From contig NZ_JAPQNT010000001.1 in NCBI RefSeq assembly GCF_028867965.1, forward strand, positions 1-64,000: DNA of 64,000 bases, given 5' to 3'. The position numbers and the translations under genes were made by a program. The first letter of the stretch is position 1. Every line of letters starts with the position of its first letter. The notes under the pieces are model-generated. The model searched no databases. It had not been told where the DNA came from and worked only from the letters and a program-made list of their open reading frames with translations. This DNA comes from Flavobacterium sp. SUN046 (GTDB lineage Bacteria > Bacteroidota > Bacteroidia > Flavobacteriales > Flavobacteriaceae). Shown here in pieces: positions 45,483-54,161 of this stretch.

Positions 45483-48260
45483 ATGAAAAGAATACTATGT
45501 GCCCTAATTTTATTTATAAATATTGCTGTTTTTGCTCAAGAGAACAACAGCAAATTCTCGTTTGAATTTAATAATGCAACAATAACTACTGTAATAGAAA
45601 CTATTGAAAAAAACTCAAAATACAAGTTTTATTTCGAACAAGAATGGTTAGATGCTAATCAGAATTTAATTACTGAAAGTTTTAAAAATGCAACTTTAGA
45701 AGAAGTTTTAAATCAAGTTTTAAGTCAAAGTGATATCAACTATTTCATTGATAAAAATCGAATTATTTTATCTAAAAACAATGTGATAAGAGAAAAACTA
45801 GCCGACGATTATTTTGAAAAGACAATTACAGAAAACAAATCCGAGAACACATTAAATACTGAAAAACCAATATTTTATAAGGAAAATGATTCTACATCTG
45901 TAAGCATAAAAAAACTTGATAAAATTACTGTTATTGGTAAAGAAAGTAAAAAAGCAGGTAAGAAGACTTGTATTGTATCAGGGTTTTTAAAAGATTCCAA
46001 AACTGGAGTCGCTTTGTCTGATATAAGTATAAAAGTACAGAATAAAAAGATTTCTGCTGTAACTGATAAAGATGGTTTTTACAAAATGACTGTTCCTGTT
46101 GGTGTGAATTATGTTGAAATTGAAAGTTTGAATCACATTAAAGTTATTAAAAAAATTATTTTATACAATGACGGCACTTTGAATGTTACACTTGTTGAAA
46201 AAGTAAATGTATTGGACGAAGTTATAATAAACGCAAAGAAAAGTGAGAATGTAAAATCGGCAGTTACAGGTGTAACATCAATTGATATTGAAGGAATAAA
46301 AAATATTCCGTTAGTACTTGGTGAACGTGACATTTTTAAAGTGGCAACTATACTTCCTGGAGTAAAACAAACTGGTGAAGGTTCTGCAGGATTTAATGTG
46401 CGTGGCGGAAAAGAAGATCAAAATTTAATTCTTCTTGATAACGGAATAATCTATAATCCGTCGCATTTCTTTGGTTTTTTCTCATCTGTAAATCCGTTTA
46501 CTACAAAAAAAGCAACTATTTATAAAGGCAGTATTCCTCCAGAATTTGGAGGAAGATTATCATCTGTATTTGACATAACCAGCAAAAATGGAAATCCAAC
46601 TAAATTTTCCGGAGAAGGCGGAATTGGTCCAGTTACAAGCAATTTAGCTTTGAGTACACCTATTGTAAAAGACAAATCGAGTTTGTTAGTTGGTGGACGA
46701 GCAACCTATTCCGGCTGGATTTTAAGATCAATAAAAAATGAGTCTTTAAAAAACAGTCAGGCCTCATTTTATGACGCAATTATAAAATACAATCATAAAA
46801 TTAATGCTAAAAACAATTTTGAATCTACTATTTATTACAGTCATGATGCTTTTAGCATTTCATCTGATTCGGTATATAAATATAGTAATCGTTTGGTTTC
46901 ATTAAAATGGGATCACACGTTTAATGAAAAAAATAAAGCCGCATTAATTTTTACAAATAGTGAATACAAATTCAATATTGATTATGACAGTAGTAATTAT
47001 TTAAAGGCATTTGATCTTGGATATAAAATAAATGAAAATCAAGTTATTTTAAAATTGAATTATAATTTGAACGACCAACATAAATTCAATTACGGAATAT
47101 CAACCAAACTTTATGGGATTAATCCAGGGTATTTGAATCCGAAGAGTTCTGAATCATTACTAATTCCGGTTTCAATTGATAAAGAAAGAGGACTTGAATC
47201 AGCACTTTATTTTGCAGATAATTTTAAAGTGAATCAAAAATTAGCATTAGATTTTGGGCTACGATATTCAACATTTTCAGCACTTGGAGCATCTACACAA
47301 AGAATTTATCAAGAAAATGTGCCCTTAAATGAAGGAACAATTATTGAGACTAGAACCTACAAGAATAATGAAATAATGAAAACTTACGGAGGTTTAGAGC
47401 CTCGATTTTCGGCACGTTATTTCCTTGCAGATAATTTATCTTTAAAAGCGAGCTATGACAAAACGTATCAATACATCCATTTATTATCAAGCAATACAAC
47501 ACAATCTCCAACAGACACTTGGAAACTTTCTGACTTAAATGTAAAACCTCAAGTTGCACAACAATTTTCGTTAGGACTGTATAAAAACATACCCAAAAAA
47601 GATATTGAAATAAGTTTGGAAGGTTATTACAAAAAATCAAATAATTTTCTAGACTATAAAGTTGCTGCTCAGTTATTATTAAATAAAAATATTGAAACAC
47701 AGCTATTACAAGGAAAAGGAAAAGCTTATGGAATAGAGTTTTTAATTAAGAAAAATAGCGGAAGATTAAATGGCTGGATTGGATATACTTATTCTAGAAC
47801 ATTTGTAAAATTAGACAGTCCATTTAATGATGAAAGAGTAAATAACGGCAACTATTTTCCGGCTAATTTTGATAAACCACATGATATAAGTGTTGTTTTA
47901 AATTATAGATTTACAAGACGTTACAGTTTTTCAAGTAATTTTATTTACCAAACTGGCAGACCAATAACTTATCCAATTGGAAGATATACCTATGGAAATT
48001 CAGAGTATACTTTATATAGCGATAGAAATCAGTTTAGAATTCCTGATTATTACCGTTTAGATATTGGTTTTAATGTGGAAGGAACACATAAATTAAAAAA
48101 ACTCGCACATGGTTTTTGGAATATTTCAATATATAATGTTTTAGGAAGAAACAATCCCTACTCGATTTATTTTGTAACAGAAAATGGTCAAATTAAAGCA
48201 TACAAAACTTCCATATTTGCAAACCCGATTCCAACAATAACCTATAATTTTAAATTTTAG
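45483..48260 (+). CDS. TonB-dependent receptor with STN and CarboxypepD_reg domains
   Basis: A 925-residue outer-membrane receptor. After the signal peptide (FAQ, residue 19) it has an STN domain (about 24-105, SFEFNNATITTVIETIEKNS in part), a CarboxypepD regulatory-like beta-sandwich (about 160-245, VSGFLKDSKTGVALSD), a plug (about 270-390, GFNVRGGKEDQNLILLDNG) and a beta-barrel ending in PTITYNFKF. STN domains usually pass substrate signals to an anti-sigma factor, but none is encoded nearby. The following DUF4249 gene, 5 bp on, is a known partner type. Substrate unknown. Confidence 0.92.
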   Translation: MKRILCALILFINIAVFAQENNSKFSFEFNNATITTVIETIEKNSKYKFYFEQEWLDANQNLITESFKNATLEEVLNQVLSQSDINYFIDKNRIILSKNNVIREKLADDYFEKTITENKSENTLNTEKPIFYKENDSTSVSIKKLDKITVIGKESKKAGKKTCIVSGFLKDSKTGVALSDISIKVQNKKISAVTDKDGFYKMTVPVGVNYVEIESLNHIKVIKKIILYNDGTLNVTLVEKVNVLDEVIINAKKSENVKSAVTGVTSIDIEGIKNIPLVLGERDIFKVATILPGVKQTGEGSAGFNVRGGKEDQNLILLDNGIIYNPSHFFGFFSSVNPFTTKKATIYKGSIPPEFGGRLSSVFDITSKNGNPTKFSGEGGIGPVTSNLALSTPIVKDKSSLLVGGRATYSGWILRSIKNESLKNSQASFYDAIIKYNHKINAKNNFESTIYYSHDAFSISSDSVYKYSNRLVSLKWDHTFNEKNKAALIFTNSEYKFNIDYDSSNYLKAFDLGYKINENQVILKLNYNLNDQHKFNYGISTKLYGINPGYLNPKSSESLLIPVSIDKERGLESALYFADNFKVNQKLALDFGLRYSTFSALGASTQRIYQENVPLNEGTIIETRTYKNNEIMKTYGGLEPRFSARYFLADNLSLKASYDKTYQYIHLLSSNTTQSPTDTWKLSDLNVKPQVAQQFSLGLYKNIPKKDIEISLEGYYKKSNNFLDYKVAAQLLLNKNIETQLLQGKGKAYGIEFLIKKNSGRLNGWIGYTYSRTFVKLDSPFNDERVNNGNYFPANFDKPHDISVVLNYRFTRRYSFSSNFIYQTGRPITYPIGRYTYGNSEYTLYSDRNQFRIPDYYRLDIGFNVEGTHKLKKLAHGFWNISIYNVLGRNNPYSIYFVTENGQIKAYKTSIFANPIPTITYNFKF

Positions 48261-48265
48261 AAATT

Positions 48266-49480
48266 ATGAAAAAGCACCTACAAATACTATTATTATTGGT
48301 TTTTACAATTTTTATTAGTTGCACCGATCCATATACATTAAGAACTAACAATTATGAAGAAGCGCTTGTTATTGAGGCAACAATTACAAATGAATTGAAA
48401 CATCAAGAAATTAAAATTACCAAAACGTATCGTTTAGAACAAAACACACCTACAATAGTTTCAGGTGCCGTAGTTTATGTGAATGATAATTTAGGAAACA
48501 ACTATGAATTTGAAGAACAAAACGGTATTTATATTTCTGTAAATGAGTTTCAAGCGCAACCTAATGTTCAATACAAATTAAAAATAATAACCGATGACGG
48601 AAAATCTTATTCCTCTAATAGTGAGACATTAACAAATATAAATCCAATACAAAGTATTGTTCCAACGGTAGTTTCTAAAAATGGTTTTCAAGGAGTTGAT
48701 ATGGTTGTTAATAGCTATGATCCAACAAATAGTTCTAAATATTATCGTTATGACTATGAAGAAACACACAAAATTATTGCACCAAAATGGGTTCCAGTAA
48801 AAGCAGTTGTAACTTATGCAGCGCCAGGAAGCGATCCGCCAGGCACAATTGACTTAGTTCCAAGAACCTATGAAGCTCAAGTTTGTTATTCAACAAATAA
48901 ATCGGATAAAATTATTCAAGTAAGTACAAATGATTTAGCCGAAGATCGCGTTATACTGCCAATACGATTTATAAATAAAACAGATTATACAATAGCCAAC
49001 CGATACAGCATAAAAGTAACTCAATATGTACAAAATTTAGCTTCTTACACTTATTACAAAACGTTGAATGAATTGTCTGGTTCGGGAAGTATTTTATCAC
49101 AAAATCAACCCGGATTTTTCTTCGGAAATATAAAATCTGACAGCAATCAAGACGAAAAAGTAATTGGATATTTTGAAGTAGCGTCAGTTTCATCACAAAG
49201 AATATTTTTTAATTTTCATGATATCTTTCCGAACGATAATGAACCAAAATATCCTTACAAATGTGATATAAATCCTGAAAATGAAGCCGAAAATCTTTTT
49301 AAATATTGTTTCGACCCATTAGATTTAACTTGTAAAGGTAACTTAGTTTTAAGCTTATTATTTAACGAACAATCTGTATTTTACAATTTTAGTGATAATA
49401 AATATGAACTATATCCATCACCATGCGGCGATTGCACTAAATTTTCATCTAACATAATACCATCATTTTGGATAAATTAA
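48266..49480 (+). CDS. DUF4249 lipoprotein
   Basis: A 404-residue lipoprotein with lipobox IFISC (Cys19) followed by the DUF4249 family start (EEALVIEATITNELKHQEI in part). The C-terminus is Cys-rich (CDINPE, YCFDPLDLTCKG, CGDCTKF) and probably disulfide-bonded. DUF4249 genes regularly follow TonB receptors in Bacteroidetes; I infer it forms the surface-exposed lid, like SusD for SusC, although no SusD similarity is seen. It overlaps the next gene by 13 bp. Confidence 0.87.
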   Translation: MKKHLQILLLLVFTIFISCTDPYTLRTNNYEEALVIEATITNELKHQEIKITKTYRLEQNTPTIVSGAVVYVNDNLGNNYEFEEQNGIYISVNEFQAQPNVQYKLKIITDDGKSYSSNSETLTNINPIQSIVPTVVSKNGFQGVDMVVNSYDPTNSSKYYRYDYEETHKIIAPKWVPVKAVVTYAAPGSDPPGTIDLVPRTYEAQVCYSTNKSDKIIQVSTNDLAEDRVILPIRFINKTDYTIANRYSIKVTQYVQNLASYTYYKTLNELSGSGSILSQNQPGFFFGNIKSDSNQDEKVIGYFEVASVSSQRIFFNFHDIFPNDNEPKYPYKCDINPENEAENLFKYCFDPLDLTCKGNLVLSLLFNEQSVFYNFSDNKYELYPSPCGDCTKFSSNIIPSFWIN

Positions 49481-51174
49481 ATAAAATTATAGTTGTTATT
49501 TTGATTTTTTTAAGTTCAAATAATTGGGCTCAAAAAAACACATCTCTTGTAAATAAAGAAATTTCTAAAACTACAAGCGAAAGTATTTATATGCACTTAA
49601 ATGCCACAAGCTTTGTTACTGGCGAAACACTTTTGTACAAACTTTATTGTCTTAATCCAAACGGATACACTTCGAGTCAGTTGAGTAAAGTTGCCTATGT
49701 AGAATTAATTGATAGCAATAAAAAAATAGTTTTTAATCACAAATTATTTCTGGAAAACGGAGTTGGACAAGGCGATTATTTTATTCCAGCATCAGTTCAA
49801 TCAGGAACTTATAAACTGGTAGGTTTTACTAAATGGATGTTGAATAAAGCCAATTATAAATATTTTGAAGCAGATGTTACTGTAATAAATCCGTTTCAAA
49901 ATGATAGCGAGAACAAAATTAACTCTGAAAACAGAGTATTAGAAATTAATAAAACCAATGAAAGTAGTATTTCAACCGATAAAAGTTCTTATGCAATAAG
50001 AGAAAAAGTGACTTTATCAGTTTCTGATTTAAGTAAAGGAAATTATTCAATCTCTGTTAGAAAAATTCAAGATTTACCTGCTGTAAAAAAGTTAAATGCT
50101 GTAGAATTTTCAAAAAAAGAAAGCAATCAAGAGATAGATTTTTCCAATTCAAGTGAACTTATTCTTCCTGAACTTAGAGGAGAAATTATTACAGGCAAAA
50201 TTACTGCAAAAGACAATTCTTCACCAATTAACAACATTTCAATAGCATTATCAATTCCGGGAAAATCATTTGAATTCAAACTAGTTAAAACCGATAAAAA
50301 CGGAAGATTTATTATAAATTTAGATAAAGCCTACTATGAATCCGATTTTGTAATTCAAGTTTACAATGATTTCAAAGAGTATTACTCCATAGTTTTAGAC
50401 CAACCCAAATCTTTAGATGTGACAAATTTAGTAATCAATAACGAAACTAAATTAAATTCAAATTTAAAAGCCAGCATTGAAGAGCATTCGGTAGCAAGTC
50501 AAATCGAAAATACTTATTTTGAAAAAAAGGCCGATAGTTTGTCCAAAATAATTCGTTTTCCTTTGTTCTATGAGCCAAAAGCAAAAGAATATATTTTAGA
50601 TAATTATACAAGGTTTGCAACAATTAAAGAAACTATTACAGAAGTTGTTAAGGAAATGCATTACTATAAAAACAACAATATTTATACATTTTATATTTCT
50701 GATTACGACCCAAACATAGAATTGGTTGAACCGCCACTTGTTTTAATTGACGGCCTTTTAGTTCAAGACTTAAATGAAATTTTAGAATATAGAGCTTCTA
50801 ATATCTATAAAATTTGTATCATACAAAGTGGGTATTATTATGGTGATAAACTTTTTAATGGTTTGATTAGTTTTGTTACTAAAAAATTTGATTTTAGCAC
50901 CAATCTATCAGGAGATTATTTAGTTAAAACATCAATTTCACCGCCATTAGCAAAGAAAAATTATTACAAACCAAATTATTCTGACAACTTAAATAACCCA
51001 AGAATTCCAGATTACAGATATCAATTACTTTGGTTACCCGAATTTAACTACAATTTAGAAAATCAAATTTCTTTCTTCACATCAGATAAAACAGGGACGT
51101 TTGAGATTGAAATTGAGGGTTTTACAGATGATGGAAATCCAATTTCAAGAAAACATTATTTTGAAGTTGAGTAA
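49468..51174 (+). CDS. Exported MG2/carboxypeptidase-regulatory-like protein, TTG start
   Basis: A 568-residue protein with a signal peptide (IIVVILIFLSSNNWAQ). The TTG at 49468 is the only start that keeps this signal and overlaps the DUF4249 gene by 13 bp. Residues 30-140 resemble a macroglobulin MG2 domain (SIYMHLNATSFVTGETLLYKLY, SGTYKLVGFTKWML), and residues 230-320 a CarboxypepD-like sandwich (ITGKITAKDNSSPINN). A late VLIDGLLVQDL recalls a TonB plug strand without a barrel. It closes the cluster. Role unknown. Confidence 0.75.
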   Translation: MDKLNKIIVVILIFLSSNNWAQKNTSLVNKEISKTTSESIYMHLNATSFVTGETLLYKLYCLNPNGYTSSQLSKVAYVELIDSNKKIVFNHKLFLENGVGQGDYFIPASVQSGTYKLVGFTKWMLNKANYKYFEADVTVINPFQNDSENKINSENRVLEINKTNESSISTDKSSYAIREKVTLSVSDLSKGNYSISVRKIQDLPAVKKLNAVEFSKKESNQEIDFSNSSELILPELRGEIITGKITAKDNSSPINNISIALSIPGKSFEFKLVKTDKNGRFIINLDKAYYESDFVIQVYNDFKEYYSIVLDQPKSLDVTNLVINNETKLNSNLKASIEEHSVASQIENTYFEKKADSLSKIIRFPLFYEPKAKEYILDNYTRFATIKETITEVVKEMHYYKNNNIYTFYISDYDPNIELVEPPLVLIDGLLVQDLNEILEYRASNIYKICIIQSGYYYGDKLFNGLISFVTKKFDFSTNLSGDYLVKTSISPPLAKKNYYKPNYSDNLNNPRIPDYRYQLLWLPEFNYNLENQISFFTSDKTGTFEIEIEGFTDDGNPISRKHYFEVE

Positions 51175-51240
51175 AAGATTAAAAAAAATGTAACTTTTTT
51201 GCAACTTATTACGTATAATAACCTGAACACTTTAAAGTAA

Positions 51241-51245
51241 AGGAG
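51241..51245 (+). promoter_or_regulatory. Shine-Dalgarno sequence before rpoD
   Basis: AGGAG, in aaaggagaaat, lies 8 bases before the rpoD ATG. Most genes in this window have no such site, as usual in Flavobacteria, so this is an exception. Confidence 0.6.
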
Positions 51246-51253
51246 AAATATAA

Positions 51254-52117
51254 ATGAGACAGCTTAAAATCACCAAGCAGGTAACCAATCGTGAAACTGC
51301 TTCCTTAGACAAATACCTACAAGAAATTGGAAAAGTTGATTTGATTACTGCTGATGAAGAAGTAGAATTGGCTCAAAAGATTAAAGCAGGCGACCAAAAA
51401 GCGCTAGAAAAATTGACGAAAGCCAATTTGCGTTTTGTGGTTTCTGTTGCTAAACAATATCAAAATCAAGGACTTACACTTCCCGATTTAATTAATGAAG
51501 GAAATTTAGGTTTGATAAAAGCTGCACAACGTTTTGATGAAACTCGTGGTTTCAAATTCATTTCGTATGCTGTTTGGTGGATTCGTCAATCGATTCTTCA
51601 AGCATTGGCTGAACAATCTCGTATCGTTCGTTTGCCATTAAATAAAATTGGTTCTATCAATAAAATCAACAAAATGTACGCTTTATTAGAGCAATCTAAT
51701 GAAAGACCGCCTTCTGCTGAGGAAATTGCTAAAGAACTAGATATGACAGTAAATGACGTAAAAGAGTCAATGAAAAACTCTGGTCGTCACTTATCAATGG
51801 ATGCGCCGCTTGTTGAAGGAGAAGATTCTAACTTATACGACGTTTTACGTTCTGGTGAATCTCCAAATCCTGATAGAGAATTAATTCACGAATCGTTACG
51901 TACTGAAATTGAGCGTTCGTTAGAAACGCTTACACCAAGAGAAGCAGATGTAGTTCGTTTGTATTTTGGTTTAGGCGATCAACATCCAATGACATTAGAA
52001 GAAATTGGAGAAACTTTCGACTTAACTCGTGAAAGAGTTCGTCAGATTAAAGAAAAAGCAATCCGCAGATTAAAACATACTTCAAGAAGTAAAATCTTGA
52101 AAACTTATTTAGGATAA
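51254..52117 (+). CDS. rpoD: Primary RNA polymerase sigma factor (sigma-70, RpoD/SigA)
   Basis: A 287-residue sigma factor. It has region 1.2 ([22 protein letters not shown]), region 2 ([47 protein letters not shown]), region 3, and region 4 with [15 protein letters not shown] and [19 protein letters not shown]. The large non-conserved region between 1.2 and 2 is missing, as is normal for Bacteroidetes, whose primary sigma reads TTTG/TAnnTTTG promoters. Start is set by the AGGAG site and the conserved MRQLKITKQ. Confidence 0.97.
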   Translation: MRQLKITKQVTNRETASLDKYLQEIGKVDLITADEEVELAQKIKAGDQKALEKLTKANLRFVVSVAKQYQNQGLTLPDLINEGNLGLIKAAQRFDETRGFKFISYAVWWIRQSILQALAEQSRIVRLPLNKIGSINKINKMYALLEQSNERPPSAEEIAKELDMTVNDVKESMKNSGRHLSMDAPLVEGEDSNLYDVLRSGESPNPDRELIHESLRTEIERSLETLTPREADVVRLYFGLGDQHPMTLEEIGETFDLTRERVRQIKEKAIRRLKHTSRSKILKTYLG

Positions 52118-52155
52118 CACTTCGACTGCGCTCAGTGTGACACTATAACGACAAC

Positions 52156-52226
52156 AACAGTTTTAAAACTGTTCGTTTTTTGATTGATGATTGAAACTCC
52201 GGCTGATTACCGGAGTTTTGTTTTTT
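52156..52226 (+). terminator. Tandem terminators after rpoD
   Basis: AACAGTTTTAAAACTGTT (52156-52173) is a perfect palindrome followed by CGTTTTTTG. A second hairpin, AAACTCCGG (52194-52202) with CCGGAGTTT (52210-52218), is followed by TGTTTTTTG. Either could end the rpoD transcript. Confidence 0.7.
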
Positions 52227-52360
52227 GTAAGGCAAACAAAACTGCAGTCTGTTCGCTATGCTCGGGTTTCCGGAGTTTTGTTTTTTGTAAGGCAAACAAA
52301 ACTGCAGTCTGTTCGCTATGCTCGGGTTTCCGGAGTTTTATTTTTTGTAAGGCAAACAAA
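52210..52360. repeat. 60-bp tandem repeat, two and a half copies
   Basis: The units begin ccggagttttgttttttgta at 52210, 52270 and 52330. The first two, 52210-52269 and 52270-52329, are identical over 60 bp; the third keeps only about 30 bp with one change. Each unit contains ggcaaacaaaactgcagtct and gttcgctatgctcgggttt. The 3' arm of the preceding terminator is part of the first unit. Confidence 0.9.
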
Positions 52361-52415
52361 AATTTCAACTTTGCGAACTTTGCATAAAACCTGGCGAACT
52401 TTGCGGTTAAAATTT

Positions 52416-52423
52416 TATCTTTG
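52416..52423 (+). promoter_or_regulatory. -7 element of rpe
   Basis: TATCTTTG matches TAnnTTTG, 22 bp before the rpe ATG at 52446. The -33 box is poor. Confidence 0.5.
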
Positions 52424-52445
52424 CCAAAACAACACAAACTACAAA

Positions 52446-53105
52446 ATGAAGAATACACTTATCGCACCATCAGTTCTCGCAGCAGATTTTGCCAATTTAC
52501 AACGCGACATCGAAATGATTAATAATAGTGAAGCAGATTGGTTTCATATTGATATTATGGATGGCGTTTTTGTTCCGAATATTTCATTTGGAATGCCAGT
52601 TTTGGAAGCAATTACTAAACATGCAAAAAAAACTATCGACGTACATTTAATGATCATTGATCCAGATAGATATATTAAAACTTTTGCCGATTTAGGTTCC
52701 AACATTCTTACCGTTCATTACGAAGCTTGTACCCATTTGCACCGAACTTTACAAGCCATCAAAGCAGAAGGAATGAAAGCTGGAGTTGCATTGAATCCAC
52801 ATACAAATGTCTGTTTACTAGAAGATGTGATTAAAGATATCGATATGGTTTGTATAATGAGCGTAAATCCGGGTTTTGGCGGACAATCATTCATTGAAAA
52901 CACTTATAAAAAAGTAAAAGAATTAAAAGAGTTAATTACTAGAAACAATGCGTCTACTATTATAGAAATTGATGGTGGCGTTACCAATAAAAATGCAGTG
53001 CAATTAGTTGAAGCTGGTGCAGATGTTTTAGTTGCTGGAAACTATGTTTTTAAAGCAGAAAATCCAACACAAACGATTATCGATTTAAAGAAAATGACTT
53101 CATAA
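52446..53105 (+). CDS. rpe: Ribulose-phosphate 3-epimerase
   Basis: A 219-residue TIM-barrel enzyme interconverting ribulose-5-phosphate and xylulose-5-phosphate in the pentose phosphate pathway. Motifs: IAPSVLAADFANL, HIDIMDGVFVPNISFG, VHLMI, MSVNPGFGGQSF and IEIDGGV, with the metal and phosphate ligands intact. The frame stays open upstream through the 60-bp repeats to 52191, but the family N-terminus begins at this ATG (MKNTLIAPS), which also follows a promoter. Confidence 0.97.
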   Translation: MKNTLIAPSVLAADFANLQRDIEMINNSEADWFHIDIMDGVFVPNISFGMPVLEAITKHAKKTIDVHLMIIDPDRYIKTFADLGSNILTVHYEACTHLHRTLQAIKAEGMKAGVALNPHTNVCLLEDVIKDIDMVCIMSVNPGFGGQSFIENTYKKVKELKELITRNNASTIIEIDGGVTNKNAVQLVEAGADVLVAGNYVFKAENPTQTIIDLKKMTS

Positions 53106-53209
53106 TAGTTGATTTGAAAGAAAAATTAGTTGTAAGCTGTTAAATTTAAATTACTAGTTTTAACTCTTTTTTCTTTCATCTATTTTCTTTCATCTTTTAT
53201 CTCTTTTTT

Positions 53210-54154
53210 ATGAGTTTCACCTTACTTTCTTCACCTTTACAAGGATTTACCGATTTTAGATTTAGAAATGCTCAAAACAAGTTTTTTGGAGGAATTGACA
53301 CTTTTTATTCGCCATACATTCGGTTAAACGGAAAACTCATAGTGAAATCGTCTTATGAGCGCGACTTACTTCCTGAAAACAATAACACACTTGAAGTTAT
53401 TCCTCAAATTATCACCAATGATGCTGATGAATTTTTATTTGTAGCAAAATATGTTCAAGCACTTGGCTATAAAGAATTGAATTGGAATTTAGGTTGTCCG
53501 TATCCGATGGTTACAAAATGTGGAATGGGTTCGGGTTTGATAAAAGAATCCGAAAAGATAAATACAATTCTAAACAAAGTTCACTCTGAATCGGATATTA
53601 TTGTTTCTATGAAAATGCGTTTGGGATATGATACAACTGATGAAATTCTTGATGTTCTTCCGATTCTGGACAACTATCCAATTAAAAATATTGCGATACA
53701 TGCACGCATCGGAAAACAACTTTACAAAGGTGGCGTTCATCTTGATGCTTTTCAAAAATGTATTGATACCGCCAAACACAAGTTGTATTATAATGGTGAT
53801 ATTACTTCTGTTACTGCATTTAAACAACTGCAAGAACGATTTCCAAGTATTGACCATTGGATGATTGGTCGAGGATTGATTTCAGATCCTTTTTTGCCAA
53901 GTATGATAAAGAATGACACTTTAGAATATCCAAAAAATAAAATGCAATTGTTCAGTGAGTTTCATGAAACATTATATCAAGGTTATAGTGAGTCGTTATC
54001 TGGCGCAACTCACCTACTTTTAAAAATGCATCATTTATGGGAATATTTTTCAACTACTTTTTCAAATCCGCATAAAGTTGAAAAAAATATTCGAAAAGCA
54101 AAAAGCATTCGAAACTATGAAGAAACGGTTAAAGAAGTTTTTAAAAATGGCTGA
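53210..54154 (+). CDS. tRNA-dihydrouridine synthase
   Basis: A 314-residue FMN-dependent Dus enzyme that reduces uridine to dihydrouridine in the tRNA D loop. Family segments are SSPLQGFTDFRFRNA, NWNLGCPYPMVTKCGMGSGL (catalytic Cys in GMG context), MKMRLGY, IHARIGKQLYKGGVH and MIGRGLISDPFL. The subclass is not certain; Bacteroidetes versions are often labelled DusA/B/C without test. It ends 7 bp before the convergent T9SS-sorted protein gene. Confidence 0.92.
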   Translation: MSFTLLSSPLQGFTDFRFRNAQNKFFGGIDTFYSPYIRLNGKLIVKSSYERDLLPENNNTLEVIPQIITNDADEFLFVAKYVQALGYKELNWNLGCPYPMVTKCGMGSGLIKESEKINTILNKVHSESDIIVSMKMRLGYDTTDEILDVLPILDNYPIKNIAIHARIGKQLYKGGVHLDAFQKCIDTAKHKLYYNGDITSVTAFKQLQERFPSIDHWMIGRGLISDPFLPSMIKNDTLEYPKNKMQLFSEFHETLYQGYSESLSGATHLLLKMHHLWEYFSTTFSNPHKVEKNIRKAKSIRNYEETVKEVFKNG

Positions 54155-54161
54155 TTTGAGC

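Larger units (their letters stand above)
52118..52445. other. rpoD-rpe intergenic region with stacked hairpins and repeats
   Basis: A 328-bp gap. In order: a cacttcgactgcgctcagtg repeat right after the rpoD stop (52118-52137), a palindrome with T run (52156-52181), a hairpin terminator (52194-52226), a 60-bp tandem repeat (52210-52360), and the rpe promoter (52416-52423). The repeat is open in several frames but no gene is credible. Confidence 0.6.

Noticed and set aside
52210..52360. CRISPR-like array from 60-bp units
   Set aside because: The units are identical over their whole length, so there are no distinct spacers, and only two and a half copies exist.
52191..52445. N-terminal extension of rpe through the repeats
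   Set aside because: The family N-terminus begins at 52446, a -7 promoter box lies just upstream of it, and the extension is a translation of intergenic tandem repeats.
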